Source: Desulfitobacterium sp. (GTDB lineage Bacteria > Bacillota > Desulfitobacteriia > Desulfitobacteriales > Desulfitobacteriaceae). Taken from it: a DNA stretch of 5,934 nucleotides. Made by a program: the position numbers and the translations under genes. The notes beneath the pieces are model-generated. The model searched no databases. It saw only the letters and a list, made by a program, of their open reading frames with translations, and was not told the DNA's origin. How positions within the stretch are numbered: position 1 is the first letter of the stretch; each line of letters opens with the position of its first letter. The DNA is taken from positions 1 through 5,934 of the forward strand of contig JAAZLD010000202.1 of the NCBI GenBank assembly GCA_012799495.1, written 5' to 3'. Positions 4,619 to 5,934 of this stretch are shown here, in pieces.

Positions 4619-5934
4619 GCCTTTCTGGCTTAATGCAGTTTCAATCATTTTACGAGCAGTAGGAGCTGCCGCTCCTCCTCCAGTTCCGCCATTTTCCACA
4701 AAAACCGCTACAGCGATTTCTGGGTTCTCTGCCGGAGCAAAAGCAATATACCAGGCATGAGTAGGTACATTTCCTCCTGGTTCTGCAGAGCCTGTTTTTG
4801 CAGCAACTTGAATACCTTGAATAGCCCCTGGTGCAGCTGTTCCATTATTTACTGCCGTAATCATAGCACTAGTAACTTTTTGAGCTTCCTCTTCAGTTAA
4901 ACTATTTAACCAAGGTTCTATTTTAGCATTGTATAAAATATTCTGCTCTTCATCGAGAACCTGCTTCACAATGTGGGGCTTCATGATTACACCTTTATTA
5001 GCTATACCAGCGGTAATCAGAGCCATATGGAAAGGGGAAACTAATACTTCACCCTGACCAAAAGCGCTAGCTGCCAACAAATTATCATCTAAACTACTAG
5101 GTATCTTAGCAGCATTTGTTATGCTACTTCGATTTACAGGCATTTCAAAAGGTATCTTTTCCCCAAAGCCAAATCCTTCGGCTACATTAAGGAATTCCTT
5201 ATCCCCACCTTCCACCCCATGGGTGGCAAAGTAGGTATTGCAAGACTTAGCTAAAGCCAAGTTATAATTTACCCATCCATGAGCTCGATCATTTTGTTCA
5301 GTGATTTCTTGTCCATTGATAATGGTTTTTCCTGTACACTGATACAAATCACTAGTATCTACCCCTGCCCGTAAAATTCCTACTGAAGTGACCACTTTCA
5401 TAACGGAACCAGGAGGATAGAGGGCAAAGGCATGGTTTAAAAAAGGACTCCCTGGCCTTTTACTGATTTCATTCCAGTGTTCATCAATATTATTGCCATC
5501 GAAGCTTGGTTGGCTAACTAAAGCAAGTATTTCCCCGTTACGAGGATCTACAGCTACAGCAGCCCCAATCTTTCCCTTTAACCCTTCATACCCCACCTGT
5601 TGTAATTTGGCGTCTAAAGTAAGAACCACATCATTTCCTTTGCGAGGTAAGGCAAAGGTGTTTTGCAATGTCTGCAAAGGAGTAGCATCTTTAACTCCCA
5701 AAAGCCAATCTCCCAAATAGGCTTCTAAACCAGCAGACCCACGCATAATTGTCGCATAACCTATGAGAGGTTCCATGGCCTCACCTTTAGGGTAGTTTCG
5801 CCTTTTTTCTCCTTCTTCCTCTATTGTCTGGGCCAATACTTCGCCATTTCTGTCGAAAATCCCTCCCCGGACAACTCGTTGCTCCATGATAACCAAGCGG
5901 CGATTAGCTGGGTTTTCCAGCAAATCAGCTGCTC
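4613..5934 (-). CDS. Class B penicillin-binding protein (transpeptidase), N-terminus cut by window edge
   Basis: A peptidoglycan transpeptidase acting outside the membrane on septal or side-wall murein. The frame stays open to the right edge: codons before the TTG at 5923 read A-A-D-L-LENPANRR, a conserved segment just after the membrane anchor in this family. The TTG is therefore internal and the true start, with the transmembrane segment, lies beyond the window. Counting from that TTG codon, RVVRGGIFDRNGEVLA (16-31) is the usual post-anchor motif. All three penicillin-binding motifs follow: SVMK with the acyl-acceptor serine (173-176), SCN (227-229) and KTG (376-378, continued SAEPGG). The stretch between anchor and transpeptidase is short, as in the PbpA-like branch rather than in large FtsI/SpoVD proteins with C-terminal PASTA domains. 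PASTA is instead supplied by the kinase next door. An FtsW/RodA partner gene is often immediately upstream in related clusters; that is inference. The symbol is left empty because FtsI-like and PbpA-like naming cannot be settled here. Confidence 0.94.
   Translation of the reverse strand, partial: AADLLENPANRRLVIMEQRVVRGGIFDRNGEVLAQTIEEEGEKRRNYPKGEAMEPLIGYATIMRGSAGLEAYLGDWLLGVKDATPLQTLQNTFALPRKGNDVVLTLDAKLQQVGYEGLKGKIGAAVAVDPRNGEILALVSQPSFDGNNIDEHWNEISKRPGSPFLNHAFALYPPGSVMKVVTSVGILRAGVDTSDLYQCTGKTIINGQEITEQNDRAHGWVNYNLALAKSCNTYFATHGVEGGDKEFLNVAEGFGFGEKIPFEMPVNRSSITNAAKIPSSLDDNLLAASAFGQGEVLVSPFHMALITAGIANKGVIMKPHIVKQVLDEEQNILYNAKIEPWLNSLTEEEAQKVTSAMITAVNNGTAAPGAIQGIQVAAKTGSAEPGGNVPTHAWYIAFAPAENPEIAVAVFVENGGTGGGAAAPTARKMIETALSQKGR

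Noticed and set aside
4332..4760. Plus-strand open frame of 142 codons
   Set aside because: It lies antisense across the end of the PBP and the start of the kinase, both with complete family motifs. Its translation has no recognisable domain and I see no good ribosome binding site.

Overview
This window is part of a single, tightly packed gene cluster read entirely from the minus strand. In transcription order (right to left) it holds: the C-terminal part of a class B penicillin-binding protein (cut by the right edge), a PrkC-type membrane Ser/Thr kinase with three PASTA domains, the ribosome-assembly GTPase RsgA, ribulose-phosphate 3-epimerase (Rpe), thiamine pyrophosphokinase (ThiN), and the N-terminal half of the redox chaperone Hsp33 (cut by the left edge). 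The order PASTA kinase - rsgA - rpe - thiN is the classic Firmicutes arrangement (prkC-rsgA-rpe-thiN in Bacillus subtilis). The PBP directly upstream is typical of clostridial relatives. With moderate GC by eye, strong Shine-Dalgarno sites and GTG starts, this suggests a clostridial-type Firmicute, possibly of the Desulfitobacterium/Peptococcaceae kind. The phylum is well supported; the family is inference.

Layout: PBP 4613-5934 (5' end missing), prkC 2865-4607 (alternative start 4616), rsgA 1928-2827, rpe 1255-1926, thiN 491-1255, hslO 1-471 (3' end missing). Junctions are very short. The PBP stop lies inside the prkC ribosome binding site, the prkC-rsgA gap is 37 bases, rsgA-rpe is 1 base, rpe-thiN overlap by 1 base, and thiN-hslO is 19 bases. 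I see no promoter, terminator, tRNA, CRISPR array or mobile-element gene. No gene-free stretch exceeds 40 bases, so this looks like the middle of one polycistronic transcript with translational coupling.

How the genes fit together: the PBP cross-links peptidoglycan, and the PASTA kinase senses muropeptides or lipid II outside the cell and phosphorylates proteins inside, linking wall state to growth and translation. RsgA matures the 30S subunit and belongs to the GTPases controlled by growth state. Rpe and ThiN are metabolic: the pentose-phosphate pathway, and the cofactor used by transketolase in the same pathway. Hsp33 protects proteins during oxidative stress.

The one clearly odd structure is inside thiN. 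About 40 extra, hydrophilic, low-complexity residues (bases about 851-979) sit between two conserved motifs. They contain three in-frame 12-base tandem units with internal dyad symmetry, a 9-base-arm palindrome, and a pair of similar 21-base direct repeats 66 bases (22 codons) apart. This resembles an in-frame palindromic insertion or slippage-grown segment, and it is the best candidate here for something undescribed.
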